From an uncultured Bacteroides sp. (lineage in GTDB: Bacteria > Bacteroidota > Bacteroidia > Bacteroidales > Bacteroidaceae), in NCBI GenBank assembly GCA_947074195.1, contig CAMTOS010000002.1, positions 1 through 64,000 of the forward strand: a stretch of DNA of 64,000 nt, written 5' to 3'. Each line of letters begins with the position of its first letter. Position 1 is the stretch's first letter. Positions 51,703 through 59,090 of the stretch are shown piece by piece. Below the pieces are notes generated by a model. It did no database searches, was not told the origin of the DNA, and worked only from the letters and a program-made list of their open reading frames with translations. The translations under genes were made by a program, and so were the position numbers.

Positions 51703-52623
51703 ATGAAAGTACTTTTGGCTACAGAGAAACCATTCGCGAAAGTTGCCGTAGATGATATTCGCAACGTGATTGAATCTGCAGGTTATGAATTGATTTTATT
51801 AGAGAAATATACTGATAAAGCTCAGTTGCTCGAAGCTGTGAAAGATGTAAATGCAATTATCATTCGTAGTGATATCATAGACAAAGAAGTTCTTGATGCT
51901 GCTAAAGAATTGAAAATCGTAGTACGCGCCGGAGCAGGTTATGATAATGTGGATCTTGAAGCTGCAACTGAACACGGTGTTTGTGTGATGAATACTCCCG
52001 GTCAGAATTCGAATGCAGTTGCCGAACTCGTTTTCGGTATGTTCGTTTATGCGGTACGTAACTTCTTCAACGGTACTTCGGGTACAGAATTGAAGGGTAA
52101 GAAACTGGGTATCCATGCTTATGGTAACGTTGGCCGCAATGTGGCACGTATCGCCAGAGGCTTTGAAATGGAAGTATATGCATACGATGCTTTCTGTCCT
52201 AAAGAAGTAATGGAAGCAGATGGTATTAAAGTGGTAGGTTCAGCTAAAGAACTTTACGAAGTTTGTCCGCTGGTTTCTTTGCACTTGCCTGCAACTGCTG
52301 AAACCAAAGGTTCTATCAACTACGATTTGCTGAAAGATATGCCTAAAGGTGCGGTATTGGTAAATACTGCCCGCAAAGAAGTGATCAACGAAGATGAGCT
52401 GATCAAACTGATGGATGAGCGCAATGATTTCAAATATATTACTGATATCATGCCTGCCGCACACCGTAAATTCGTGGAACTTTTCCCGACACGCTACTTT
52501 AGCACTCCTAAGAAAATGGGTGCACAAACTTCAGAAGCCAATATTAATGCAGGTATTGCTGCAGCCGAACAAATTGTTGGTTTCTTCAAAGAAGGTTGCG
52601 AGAAATTCCGCGTGAATAAATAA
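51703..52623 (+). CDS. serA: D-3-phosphoglycerate dehydrogenase, short form
   Basis: First enzyme of serine synthesis, oxidising 3-phosphoglycerate with NAD. At 306 residues it is the short form without the ACT serine-sensing domain. The nucleotide-binding region is IHAYGNVGRNVARIARGF, where the first glycine of GxGxxG is alanine, and the catalytic arginine is in NTARKEVINED. The usual catalytic PHxG is replaced by TPKKMGAQT, with lysines where histidine is expected. Related short enzymes with lysine here are known to me from Bacteroides and Entamoeba. Followed by a small membrane protein gene after 13 nt. Confidence 0.93.
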   Translation: MKVLLATEKPFAKVAVDDIRNVIESAGYELILLEKYTDKAQLLEAVKDVNAIIIRSDIIDKEVLDAAKELKIVVRAGAGYDNVDLEAATEHGVCVMNTPGQNSNAVAELVFGMFVYAVRNFFNGTSGTELKGKKLGIHAYGNVGRNVARIARGFEMEVYAYDAFCPKEVMEADGIKVVGSAKELYEVCPLVSLHLPATAETKGSINYDLLKDMPKGAVLVNTARKEVINEDELIKLMDERNDFKYITDIMPAAHRKFVELFPTRYFSTPKKMGAQTSEANINAGIAAAEQIVGFFKEGCEKFRVNK

Positions 52624-52636
52624 ACGGATTTTATCA

Positions 52637-52828
52637 ATGAATAAGAAGAAAAGATTTCCTCTGGAATCAATAGCTTTGCTTGCCGGAGGAATCTTCTTAA
52701 TGATTCTCGATGCCTGTAAAGAATATTTCTGGCACTGGGTATTTCCTTCCTTAGCCATACTCTACATCATAGCTGTTCTTGCTTTGATGGTAGTTGTATT
52801 GCGCAGAAAAATCAAGAAAAAGACTTAA
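52637..52828 (+). CDS. small two-helix membrane protein
   Basis: Protein of 63 residues with two likely membrane helices (about 8-26 and 35-55) and basic ends (MNKKKR and RRKIKKKT), which places both termini in the cytoplasm. It starts 13 nt after serA and ends 25 nt before the DUF1015 gene, so it is part of the ser operon. No family is recognised. The tight spacing and clean topology make it a credible gene. Confidence 0.65.
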   Translation: MNKKKRFPLESIALLAGGIFLMILDACKEYFWHWVFPSLAILYIIAVLALMVVVLRRKIKKKT

Positions 52829-52853
52829 AACAATATCAAAACACAATAGAATT

Positions 52854-54101
52854 ATGGCTGTAATTAAACCCTTTAAAGGAATTCGACCTCCTCAGGAGTT
52901 AGTTGAGCAAGTTGCTTCTCGTCCTTATGATGTACTAAATTCGGCTGAAGCCCGTGAGGAAGCAGCAGGAAATGAGAAGTCTCTTTACCATATCATTAAA
53001 CCCGAAATTGACTTTCCTGCAGGTACCGATGAACACGATGAATGTGTTTATCAGAAAGCCGCCGAAAACTTCAAAAAGTTTATGGATAAGGGCTGGTTGG
53101 TACAAGATCAGAAAGATAGTTATTACATCTATGCGCAAACCATGAACGGTAAAACGCAATATGGTTTGGTTGTCGGCGCTTATGTTCCCGATTATATGAA
53201 TGGGGTCATTAAGAAGCACGAACTTACACGCAGAGATAAGGAAGAAGACCGCATGAAGCATGTTCGTGTAACCGATGCAAATATCGAACCGGTGTTCTTT
53301 GCTTATCCGGATGATGCTGTGCTTGACGAGATTGTAAAGAAATATACGGCACAAAAGCCGGTTTATGACTTTGTGGCTCCGGGCGATGGCTTCGAACATA
53401 GTTTCTGGGTTATCGATAACGATGCCGATATAGCAACAATTACAGCTGAATTCGCAAAGATGCCGGCACTCTATATTGCCGATGGTCACCACCGCTCAGC
53501 TGCTGCGGCACTGGTTGGGGCTGAAAAGGCGAAACAAAATCCTGATCATAAGGGTGATGAAGAATATAACTACTTCATGGCAGTTTGTTTCCCTGCAAAT
53601 CAGCTTACGATTATCGACTATAATCGTGTGGTGAAAGACTTGAATGGCCTGACTCCTGAGGAGTTTTTGAAAGCGCTGAAACACAATTTCATCGTGGAAG
53701 AAAAAGGTAAAGAAGTCTATAAGCCTGATACATTGCATAATTTTGGTCTCTATCTGGATGGTAAATGGTATAGCCTGACAGCTAAGCCCGGTACTTACAA
53801 AGATGAAGATCCGATTGGTGTTCTTGATGTAACCATCTCGTCTAACCTGATTCTGCATGATATTCTGGGAATTAAAGATCTTCGTTCAGATAAGCGCATC
53901 GACTTCGTAGGCGGTATTCGTGGTTTAGAAGAATTAAGCAAAAGAGTGGATAGTGGCGAAATGGCTATGGCACTGGCATTATATCCGGTTTCAATGAAAC
54001 AACTGATGGATATTGCCGATACCGACAATATTATGCCACCAAAAACTACCTGGTTCGAACCTAAACTACGTTCGGGACTGGTGATTCATTCTTTAGACTG
54101 A
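52854..54101 (+). CDS. DUF1015 family protein
   Basis: Soluble protein of 415 residues starting MAVIKPFKGIRPPQELVEQVASRPYDV, the typical DUF1015 opening, with the conserved ALYIADGHHRSAAAAL near residue 210 and IDFVGGIRGLEEL near the end. Function is unknown. An in-frame ATG 60 nt upstream overlaps the preceding gene and adds 20 unrelated residues; it was rejected. DUF1015 genes often accompany serA and serC in Bacteroidota and Firmicutes, which suggests a link to serine metabolism or phosphorylated serine. Confidence 0.9.
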   Translation: MAVIKPFKGIRPPQELVEQVASRPYDVLNSAEAREEAAGNEKSLYHIIKPEIDFPAGTDEHDECVYQKAAENFKKFMDKGWLVQDQKDSYYIYAQTMNGKTQYGLVVGAYVPDYMNGVIKKHELTRRDKEEDRMKHVRVTDANIEPVFFAYPDDAVLDEIVKKYTAQKPVYDFVAPGDGFEHSFWVIDNDADIATITAEFAKMPALYIADGHHRSAAAALVGAEKAKQNPDHKGDEEYNYFMAVCFPANQLTIIDYNRVVKDLNGLTPEEFLKALKHNFIVEEKGKEVYKPDTLHNFGLYLDGKWYSLTAKPGTYKDEDPIGVLDVTISSNLILHDILGIKDLRSDKRIDFVGGIRGLEELSKRVDSGEMAMALALYPVSMKQLMDIADTDNIMPPKTTWFEPKLRSGLVIHSLD

Positions 54102-54123
54102 TTAAAATTTAACAAACATCTAT

Positions 54124-54170
54124 AATGCGGCTCTTTCTTTTTTAAAGAATTGGCCGCATTTATTATTTTT
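54124..54170 (+). terminator. terminator of the ser operon
   Basis: AATGCGGC (54124-54131) pairs with GCCGCATT (54153-54160), an inner TTCTTT/AAAGAA pair adds to it, and TATTATTTTT follows. The T-rich tail also holds the next gene's -7 element. Confidence 0.75.
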
Positions 54171-54171
54171 G
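54164..54171 (+). promoter_or_regulatory. -7 element of the FKBP gene
   Basis: TATTTTTG matches TAnnTTTG, 40 nt before the ATG at 54212. Confidence 0.5.
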
Positions 54172-54211
54172 TAGAATCAATTCGAATAAAACTAAATAAA
54201 ATATACTGATT

Positions 54212-54613
54212 ATGGGAAAAAAGAAGGATTACAGATTGCTGAATAAAGAACTCATGCTTAAGATTTGTAAAGAAGAAGATTCTCATCCGTTGCCAAATAA
54301 GATCTGGTACAAAGTTATCGAGAAAGGTACGGGCACTGCACATCCTGCACCAAACAGTCTGGTGATGGTCTATTACAAAGGCACTTTGGTCGATGGCAAA
54401 GAATTCGATAGCAATATGGCCAATTCTTACCCCGAAGCATTTCGTTTGAAAGACCTGATTGAAGGCTGGCAAATTGCTCTGATGCATATGGTTGCAGGTG
54501 ATCACTGGATGGTTTATATCCCTGCTGATATGGGTTACGGCAACAAAAACAGCGGTCCGATTCCGGGTAATTCTACACTGATTTTCGAAATTAAACTTGA
54601 AGGCATTGCCTGA
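54212..54613 (+). CDS. FKBP-type peptidyl-prolyl isomerase
   Basis: Protein of 133 residues without a signal peptide, so probably cytoplasmic. The FKBP fold (about 30-132) is seen in YKVIEKGTG, VMVYYKGTLVDGKEFDSN, LIEGWQIALMHMVAGDHWMVYIP, MGYG and the final STLIFEIKLEGI. It would speed up proline isomerisation during folding. The N-terminal 30 residues are basic and replace the usual dimerisation domain of Mip-like forms. Single gene with its own promoter element and terminator. Confidence 0.92.
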   Translation: MGKKKDYRLLNKELMLKICKEEDSHPLPNKIWYKVIEKGTGTAHPAPNSLVMVYYKGTLVDGKEFDSNMANSYPEAFRLKDLIEGWQIALMHMVAGDHWMVYIPADMGYGNKNSGPIPGNSTLIFEIKLEGIA

Positions 54614-54629
54614 TAAGTTATAAATATTC

Positions 54630-54671
54630 AACCATCCTACGCGGTTTTCTAATCGCAGGATGGTTTTTTCT
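54630..54671 (+). terminator. terminator of the FKBP gene
   Basis: AACCATCCT (54630-54638) pairs with AGGATGGTT (54657-54665), with extra CG/CG pairing inside, followed by TTTTTC. Confidence 0.8.
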
Positions 54672-54705
54672 TTCCTCTCATTTTCCCTGTCGTATCAAAA
54701 TATTC

Positions 54706-54713
54706 TATCTTTG
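54706..54713 (+). promoter_or_regulatory. -7 element of the YigZ-family gene
   Basis: TATCTTTG matches consensus and ends 5 nt before the ATG at 54719, predicting a leaderless or nearly leaderless mRNA. Confidence 0.55.
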
Positions 54714-54718
54714 CATCT

Positions 54719-55330
54719 ATGAGCGAAGATACTTATAAAACGATTACCGATCTGTCCGAAGCTATTTACACCGAAAAGCGAAGCAAATTTATTGCCATCG
54801 CTCTTCCGGTTCGTACGCTCGATGAGATTAAAACTCATCTGGAATTTTATCAGAAAAAATATTACGATGCACGCCATGTGTGCTATGCCTATATGCTGGG
54901 CCCCGAGCGCAAAGACTTCCGTGCCAACGATAATGGCGAACCCTCCGGAACGGCAGGTAAACCCATTCTTGGTCAGATTCTTTCTCACGAACTTACTGAT
55001 ATTCTTGTTGTGGTTGTCCGTTATTTTGGAGGTATCAAACTGGGCACCAGTGGGCTCATTGTGGCTTATCGCGAAGCGGCAGCCGAAGCTATCAACGATG
55101 CTACGATTATCGAAAAGACAGTCGATCAGGAAGTTACCGTGCTCTTCGAATATCCTTTTATGAACAGCGTCATGCGTATTGTAAAAGAAGAAGAGCCCGA
55201 AATTGTATCACAAAGCTACGATATGGACTGTAGTATGACGCTGCGCATTCGCAGTTCGCTGATGTCAAAACTCCGTGCACGATTAGAGAAAGTAGAGACT
55301 TTGCGATTCGAAGATTCAGAAGAATCGTAA
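54719..55330 (+). CDS. yigZ: YigZ/IMPACT family protein
   Basis: Protein of 203 residues. The UPF0029 domain (about 1-125) shows EKRSKFIAIALPV, ARHVCYAYMLGP, DNGEPSGTAGKPIL and VVRYFGGIKLGTSGLIVAY; the C-terminal DUF1949 ferredoxin-like domain (about 135-195) follows. Relatives bind ribosomes or GCN1-like partners in eukaryotes and the bacterial role is not settled. Start choice is supported by the family and by a promoter element 5 nt upstream. Confidence 0.93.
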   Translation: MSEDTYKTITDLSEAIYTEKRSKFIAIALPVRTLDEIKTHLEFYQKKYYDARHVCYAYMLGPERKDFRANDNGEPSGTAGKPILGQILSHELTDILVVVVRYFGGIKLGTSGLIVAYREAAAEAINDATIIEKTVDQEVTVLFEYPFMNSVMRIVKEEEPEIVSQSYDMDCSMTLRIRSSLMSKLRARLEKVETLRFEDSEES

Positions 55331-55405
55331 TAGGGTATGCAACTTCAGGCATGTTTTATTGTTATATTTTTATTCAATCCTTTTTAAAAATAAAATCCTT
55401 TATAT

Positions 55406-56494
55406 ATGGCTTTTGAAGCAACAAAGAAAGAGTGGGGCGAAATCTACGCCTTTTTCCGTATTCTGGCCGATGGCAGCGTAACAATGGGTACGCCCGATTT
55501 GAAAGATGCCGGCGAAACCGTATGGCCTGTGGCATACATTCTTCGTGAAGAGCACGATGGCGAACGCCGTTATTACATAGAAGAAAATGTGGTACGCATC
55601 GTTTCCGAGCAGGGTGAAAAAACTGTGGAACGTGAAGATTTTGATGCAGTGGCTGCTATCATACTTCGTGCCATAAAAGAAGCCGAAACCAATGATGTAA
55701 ATTCACCCGAAGGGGTTGAGGAGTTTCTGGATAATCTGGCTATCTTCGATCTGGAAGCCAAAACACAGGATCGTACCGATTTCTCTATTGCTTTCTGGCA
55801 TGCCAATGTGCCGGTATCGGGTTTTGTGGTTCGTTCTCGTTTGGGTACAATGACTCCACTGCTTGATGGTGGCCGAAGCGCTAATCTGAAGTTCGAGCAA
55901 ACCGGCGTGAAATTTTCTTCGCCTACGGTAAATAAAGTCAATGCCACTCCCGAAACTACTCACGAAGTGGCCGAGCGTATGGAGATGATTCAGCGCTTAG
56001 GCGGTGTTTTGCGTTATTCGGATGTTGCTGACAGAGTTTTCCGTTGTAATCTTCTGATGATCGACTTACACTTCCCGCGTATGCTGGCCGAAATGCTTCG
56101 CATCATGCACCTCGATGGTATTACTCGCATCAGTGAGCTTACAGAAATGATGAAGCAGGTAAATCCACTCAAGATAAAAGATGAGCTCATCAATAAACAT
56201 GGTTATTATGAGTTTAAAATGAAGCAATTTCTCATGGCGCTGGCTATGGGAATGCGTCCGGCAAAGATTTATAACGGCACCGATTCTGCAGTAGAAGGTA
56301 TGCTTCTTATTGATGGAAAGGGTAAGGTATATGGCTTTCATAAAAATCTGCGTACTGAATTCGAAGAATTCTTATTGAAGAATACGCGCTTTGAAATTGG
56401 TGCTCTCGAAAAAGATAAATACGGATTCCTCGAACGTGAAAACGGGGTCTATTACTTTAAACTGAATGCAAAAATCGGATTTGTTAAACGATAA
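55406..56494 (+). CDS. HpaII-family restriction endonuclease homologue, no partner methyltransferase nearby
   Basis: Protein of 362 residues, close to the length of R.HpaII (358), an enzyme that cuts CCGG. It begins FEATKKEWGEIYAFFRILADG, like the HpaII family. Its middle GFVVRSRLGTMTPLLDGGR resembles the family's GFSIKSQLG...LLN stretch, although the lysine of that block is arginine here. The C-terminal half has MIDLHFPRMLAEML, NPLKIKDELINKHGYYEFKM and LMALAMGMRPAKIYNG, all typical. No cytosine methyltransferase lies in the window, and CCGG sites are frequent here. It is 15 nt from the following nitroreductase gene. Recognition is from memory of the family; activity is uncertain. Confidence 0.75.
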   Translation: MAFEATKKEWGEIYAFFRILADGSVTMGTPDLKDAGETVWPVAYILREEHDGERRYYIEENVVRIVSEQGEKTVEREDFDAVAAIILRAIKEAETNDVNSPEGVEEFLDNLAIFDLEAKTQDRTDFSIAFWHANVPVSGFVVRSRLGTMTPLLDGGRSANLKFEQTGVKFSSPTVNKVNATPETTHEVAERMEMIQRLGGVLRYSDVADRVFRCNLLMIDLHFPRMLAEMLRIMHLDGITRISELTEMMKQVNPLKIKDELINKHGYYEFKMKQFLMALAMGMRPAKIYNGTDSAVEGMLLIDGKGKVYGFHKNLRTEFEEFLLKNTRFEIGALEKDKYGFLERENGVYYFKLNAKIGFVKR

Positions 56495-56509
56495 AACCAT
56501 AAATCAACA

Positions 56510-57076
56510 ATGAACAATATAATTCTTCAGACTATAAAAAAACGTCGTAGTACAAGGGTATATACCCAACAACCTCTTGGCGAAACAGAACTTAAACAGA
56601 TTCTCGAAGCTGGCGTTTATGCGCCTTCGGGCATGAATTACCAAACCTGGCATTTCACGGCTATTATTAGCGGAGAGAAATTGCACAAACTCAATGAGCT
56701 GATAAGAAAGGCTTTTGCAAAGAGTGAAGAAAAGAAATTGCAGGAACGTGGAAATAACCCGGATTACTGTTGCTATTATCATGCACCGGCATTGGTGATT
56801 GTATCTAACGAACCTACACAATGGTGGGCGCCAATGGATTGTGCCTGTGCTATAGAGAATATGTTTCTGGCCGCTACTTCTTTAGGAGTTGCATCTTGCT
56901 GGATTAATCAGTTGGGGCAAACCTGCGATGACGAAGAGGTCCGTAATTACATTACCAGTCTGGGTATACCTGCAAATCATAAGGTATATGGCTGTGTAGC
57001 ATTGGGATATGCTGATGAAACTGTATCTCCAAAAGAAAAAATACTCAAGGATGATACCATCAATATTGTTCGTTAA
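56510..57076 (+). CDS. nitroreductase family protein
   Basis: FMN-dependent oxidoreductase of 188 residues. The N-terminal KKRRSTRVYTQQPL supplies the FMN-phosphate contacts, followed by GVYAPSGMNYQTWHF. The C-terminal part has the typical ASCWINQLG and YGCVALGYAD. Physiological substrates may be flavin, quinone or nitro compounds. It starts 15 nt after the HpaII-like gene, probably on the same transcript, and ends in a terminator built from a 22-bp repeat. Confidence 0.92.
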   Translation: MNNIILQTIKKRRSTRVYTQQPLGETELKQILEAGVYAPSGMNYQTWHFTAIISGEKLHKLNELIRKAFAKSEEKKLQERGNNPDYCCYYHAPALVIVSNEPTQWWAPMDCACAIENMFLAATSLGVASCWINQLGQTCDDEEVRNYITSLGIPANHKVYGCVALGYADETVSPKEKILKDDTINIVR

Positions 57077-57095
57077 TTAACCGTTTACTGGCTAG

Positions 57096-57161
57096 CCTTT
57101 GACAGTCTCTTGTCAAGCCTTTGCCAACATGCAGGGAAACCTTTGCCAACAAGCTGGCAAA
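57096..57161. repeat. 22-bp tandem repeat, three copies (family member 3)
   Basis: Units begin at 57096, 57118 and 57140, each with CCTTTG at exactly 22-bp steps; the last two share CCTTTGCCAACA. Phase, period and opening match the clusters at 16768 and 39085. Confidence 0.8.
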
Positions 57162-57176
57162 GGTTTCCCTGTTTTT
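57132..57176 (+). terminator. terminator of the nitroreductase gene
   Basis: A perfect 17-bp stem (57132-57148 with 57155-57171) and a 6-nt loop, followed by TTTTTAG. It is built from the third 22-bp repeat unit and its complement. Confidence 0.88.
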
Positions 57177-57371
57177 AGTAAAATATTTGTCAGAAACATG
57201 CTGCTTTCTGAGTTCGACATAAGTGTATTTATCCTTCGAAAAGCGTATATAGCCTACATTTATGTAGGATTAAATATATCTTCATTATTTCACTTCTATG
57301 ATTAAAAATAAATAACACATCTGCCCCGAATATATCCTCTTTTGGTTATGAAGATTTCTTTGTAAAATAAA

Positions 57372-57379
57372 TAAATTTG
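57372..57379 (+). promoter_or_regulatory. -7 element of the Mop gene
   Basis: TAAATTTG matches TAnnTTTG and would give a leader of about 80 nt. No TTTG at normal spacing is seen, so an activator may be needed. Confidence 0.45.
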
Positions 57380-57464
57380 CAACGATTTAAGAAACTCTGC
57401 TAAAGCGGTATTTGGGATACTTCTTTATACTCTTATCCCATTCATTTTTTATTAAAGTGTTATT

Positions 57465-57881
57465 ATGAAAATTAGTGCAAGAAATCAATTCGCCGGAAAA
57501 ATTATTTCTGTTGTTGAAGGTGCAGTGAGTAGCGCAGTTATTATTGACGTAGATGGTGTTCATATTTACGGAACAATTTCAAAAGCTGCTGTAGAAGATC
57601 TTAAATTGGAAGTTGGTGGTGAGGCTATCGCTATCATTAAAGCTACAGAGGTGATGATCGCTTTGGGTGATTTCATCATCAGCGCACGCAATAAATTCAG
57701 CGGTAAGATTACCTCTGTTACAGAAGGTGCAGTAAACTCGGTAGTTACTTTGTCTTTTGGACAGGATAAAGTTATCACTTCAATCATCTCTAACAATGCT
57801 GTGAAAGAGCTTGGTTTGAAAGAAGGTAAAGAAGCTGTTGCTGTAGTTAAAGCAACTTCAGTAATGTTTGGTGTAGAATAA
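57465..57881 (+). CDS. tandem Mop (molybdate-binding) protein
   Basis: Protein of 138 residues made of two about 68-residue TOBE/Mop domains. Each begins with the typical ISARNxFxGKI(I/T)SV, continues with EGAVxS and a hydrophobic core, and ends with AxIKATEVM or AVVKATSVM. Such molbindins form oligomers that bind and buffer molybdate or tungstate in the cytoplasm. It faces the nifX-like, modC, modB and nif genes tail to tail, and could buffer molybdate for the iron-molybdenum cofactor. The adjacent ModC lacks this domain. Confidence 0.93.
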   Translation: MKISARNQFAGKIISVVEGAVSSAVIIDVDGVHIYGTISKAAVEDLKLEVGGEAIAIIKATEVMIALGDFIISARNKFSGKITSVTEGAVNSVVTLSFGQDKVITSIISNNAVKELGLKEGKEAVAVVKATSVMFGVE

Positions 57882-57944
57882 AAAAAGAAAATTGAAGTCA
57901 CTTCCTGCGGGGGAGTGGATATTCATATATTGCATCAAAGAAAT

Positions 57945-57990
57945 AACGGTACAAGGCCTGATGATATGTCAGTCCATTGTACCGTTTTCA
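57945..57990 (+). terminator. terminator between the Mop and NifX-like genes
   Basis: AACGGTACAA (57945-57954) pairs with TTGTACCGTT (57977-57986), with inner CTGA/TCAG pairing. The tail TTCACTTT is only moderately T-rich. Confidence 0.65.
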
Positions 57991-58051
57991 CTTTGGGAAA
58001 CTCTGTTTTAGTTTATTGCATTAGGTATATATAACTGAAAAATGAATTCTT

Positions 58052-58453
58052 TTAATCACTGCATTTCTCTTCCGTTTTGCAGTCGTCACACTTGCCACCA
58101 CATAGCTTATTATTTTCAAGGGCTTCTTCGGTTGAGTAAAAGTTTAGTTTATCAGCTTTAAGCAGTTTAAGATTACTCTGCAAATCGGCTCCGTTACTTT
58201 TGTAGACAGCAATGCCATTATCGCGAAAGAGGTTGAGAGCCAGTAGTTGCATTTCCTGCGTAAGTACCGCATAAATACCCTCTTCTTTAAGGCGTTTGGT
58301 AATTTTACTTCCCGGCGGAATAATCTCTCTCCAGTTCGTAAAGATGCAAGCCTCTTTTAACTCTTTATCTCTGTCGTAAATACATACATCAGGTGTTTCA
58401 TTGAATCCCGAAGCGATGGTATGATTTTCTTTAACGGGTATAATAATTTTCAT
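58052..58453 (-). CDS. NifX/NifB-C superfamily protein with cysteine tail
   Basis: Protein of 133 residues in the dinitrogenase iron-molybdenum cofactor superfamily. It starts MKIIIPVKENHTIASGFNET, like many NifX/NafY-type proteins, and has GIYAVLTQEMQLLALNLFRDNGIAVY, the usual ribonuclease-H-like core. The conserved SEHFGR that carries the cofactor-binding histidine reads FNETPD here. The tail adds CGGKCDDC and a later C, a possible metal or iron-sulfur site. It is 7 nt downstream of modC at the end of the nif-mod run, which argues for a role as a cofactor or cluster carrier. Confidence 0.75.
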   Translation of the reverse strand: MKIIIPVKENHTIASGFNETPDVCIYDRDKELKEACIFTNWREIIPPGSKITKRLKEEGIYAVLTQEMQLLALNLFRDNGIAVYKSNGADLQSNLKLLKADKLNFYSTEEALENNKLCGGKCDDCKTEEKCSD

Positions 58454-58460
58454 AATAACA

Positions 58461-59090
58461 TCATGTTAAACTTATAATACGGTCGCCCATTTTCTCGGCT
58501 TCATCCTTATCATGTGTCACCATAATACTGATGCCATCCATAAACTTATGGGCTTTTAAAATTTCATCCTGAAGAGATTCTCTCATTTGCCAGTCGATTG
58601 ATGAAAGAGGTTCGTCAAGAAGCAAAACAGAGGGTTTCGAGGCAAGTGCACGAGCCAGTGCAACACGTTGTTTCTGGCCACCCGATAATTTAATGGGGTG
58701 TACTTTCTCAAGATTGTGCAGTCCAAATATATCAATCAGATATTTCACCATCTCTTTATCTTTTTCTTTTTGAGCATAAGATATGTTTTGCTCCACATTC
58801 ATATTGGGGAAGAGGGCAAAGTCCTGAAACATATAAGCTATATTCCTTTTCTGCGGAGGCATATTCTTTTTTGTTTTCGAATCGAACCAGATATCTTCAC
58901 CGTATTTCACCATTCCTTCATCGGGCATTACCAGTCCTGCCAGGATTCTTAGCAAAGTACTCTTTCCGCTTCCCGACTGTCCCACGAGCGAGATGAATTC
59001 TCCTTTTTTAAAATCATCTTTAAATATTAGAAATCGTTCTCCTTCGGTGGTCAGCATCTTTCTTTTGATATCGATATATAATGATTTCAT
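58461..59090 (-). CDS. modC: molybdate ABC transporter ATPase, short form
   Basis: ATPase of 209 residues with Walker A GQSGSGKSTL, Q-loop MFQDFALFP, signature LSGGQKQRVALARAL, Walker B LLLDEPLSSID and switch H in MVTHDKDE. E. coli ModC has about 350 residues with a C-terminal TOBE/Mop regulatory domain; this one stops after the ATPase. Its start overlaps the end of modB by 4 bases, so it belongs with that permease. The separate tandem Mop protein encoded nearby may take over molybdate sensing. Assignment to molybdate rests mainly on context and the ModB match. Confidence 0.88.
   Translation of the reverse strand: MKSLYIDIKRKMLTTEGERFLIFKDDFKKGEFISLVGQSGSGKSTLLRILAGLVMPDEGMVKYGEDIWFDSKTKKNMPPQKRNIAYMFQDFALFPNMNVEQNISYAQKEKDKEMVKYLIDIFGLHNLEKVHPIKLSGGQKQRVALARALASKPSVLLLDEPLSSIDWQMRESLQDEILKAHKFMDGISIMVTHDKDEAEKMGDRIISLT

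Larger units (their letters stand above)
57077..57464. other. intergenic region before the Mop gene
   Basis: The 388 bp contain three 22-bp repeat units (57096-57161), the last two bases-paired into the nitroreductase terminator, then AT-rich sequence with a -7 element at 57372. No gene was seen; a 68-codon frame starting in the hairpin has no features. Confidence 0.7.

Noticed and set aside
52794..52853. 20-codon upstream extension of the DUF1015 gene
   Set aside because: It overlaps the small membrane protein gene and the family starts at MAVIKPF.
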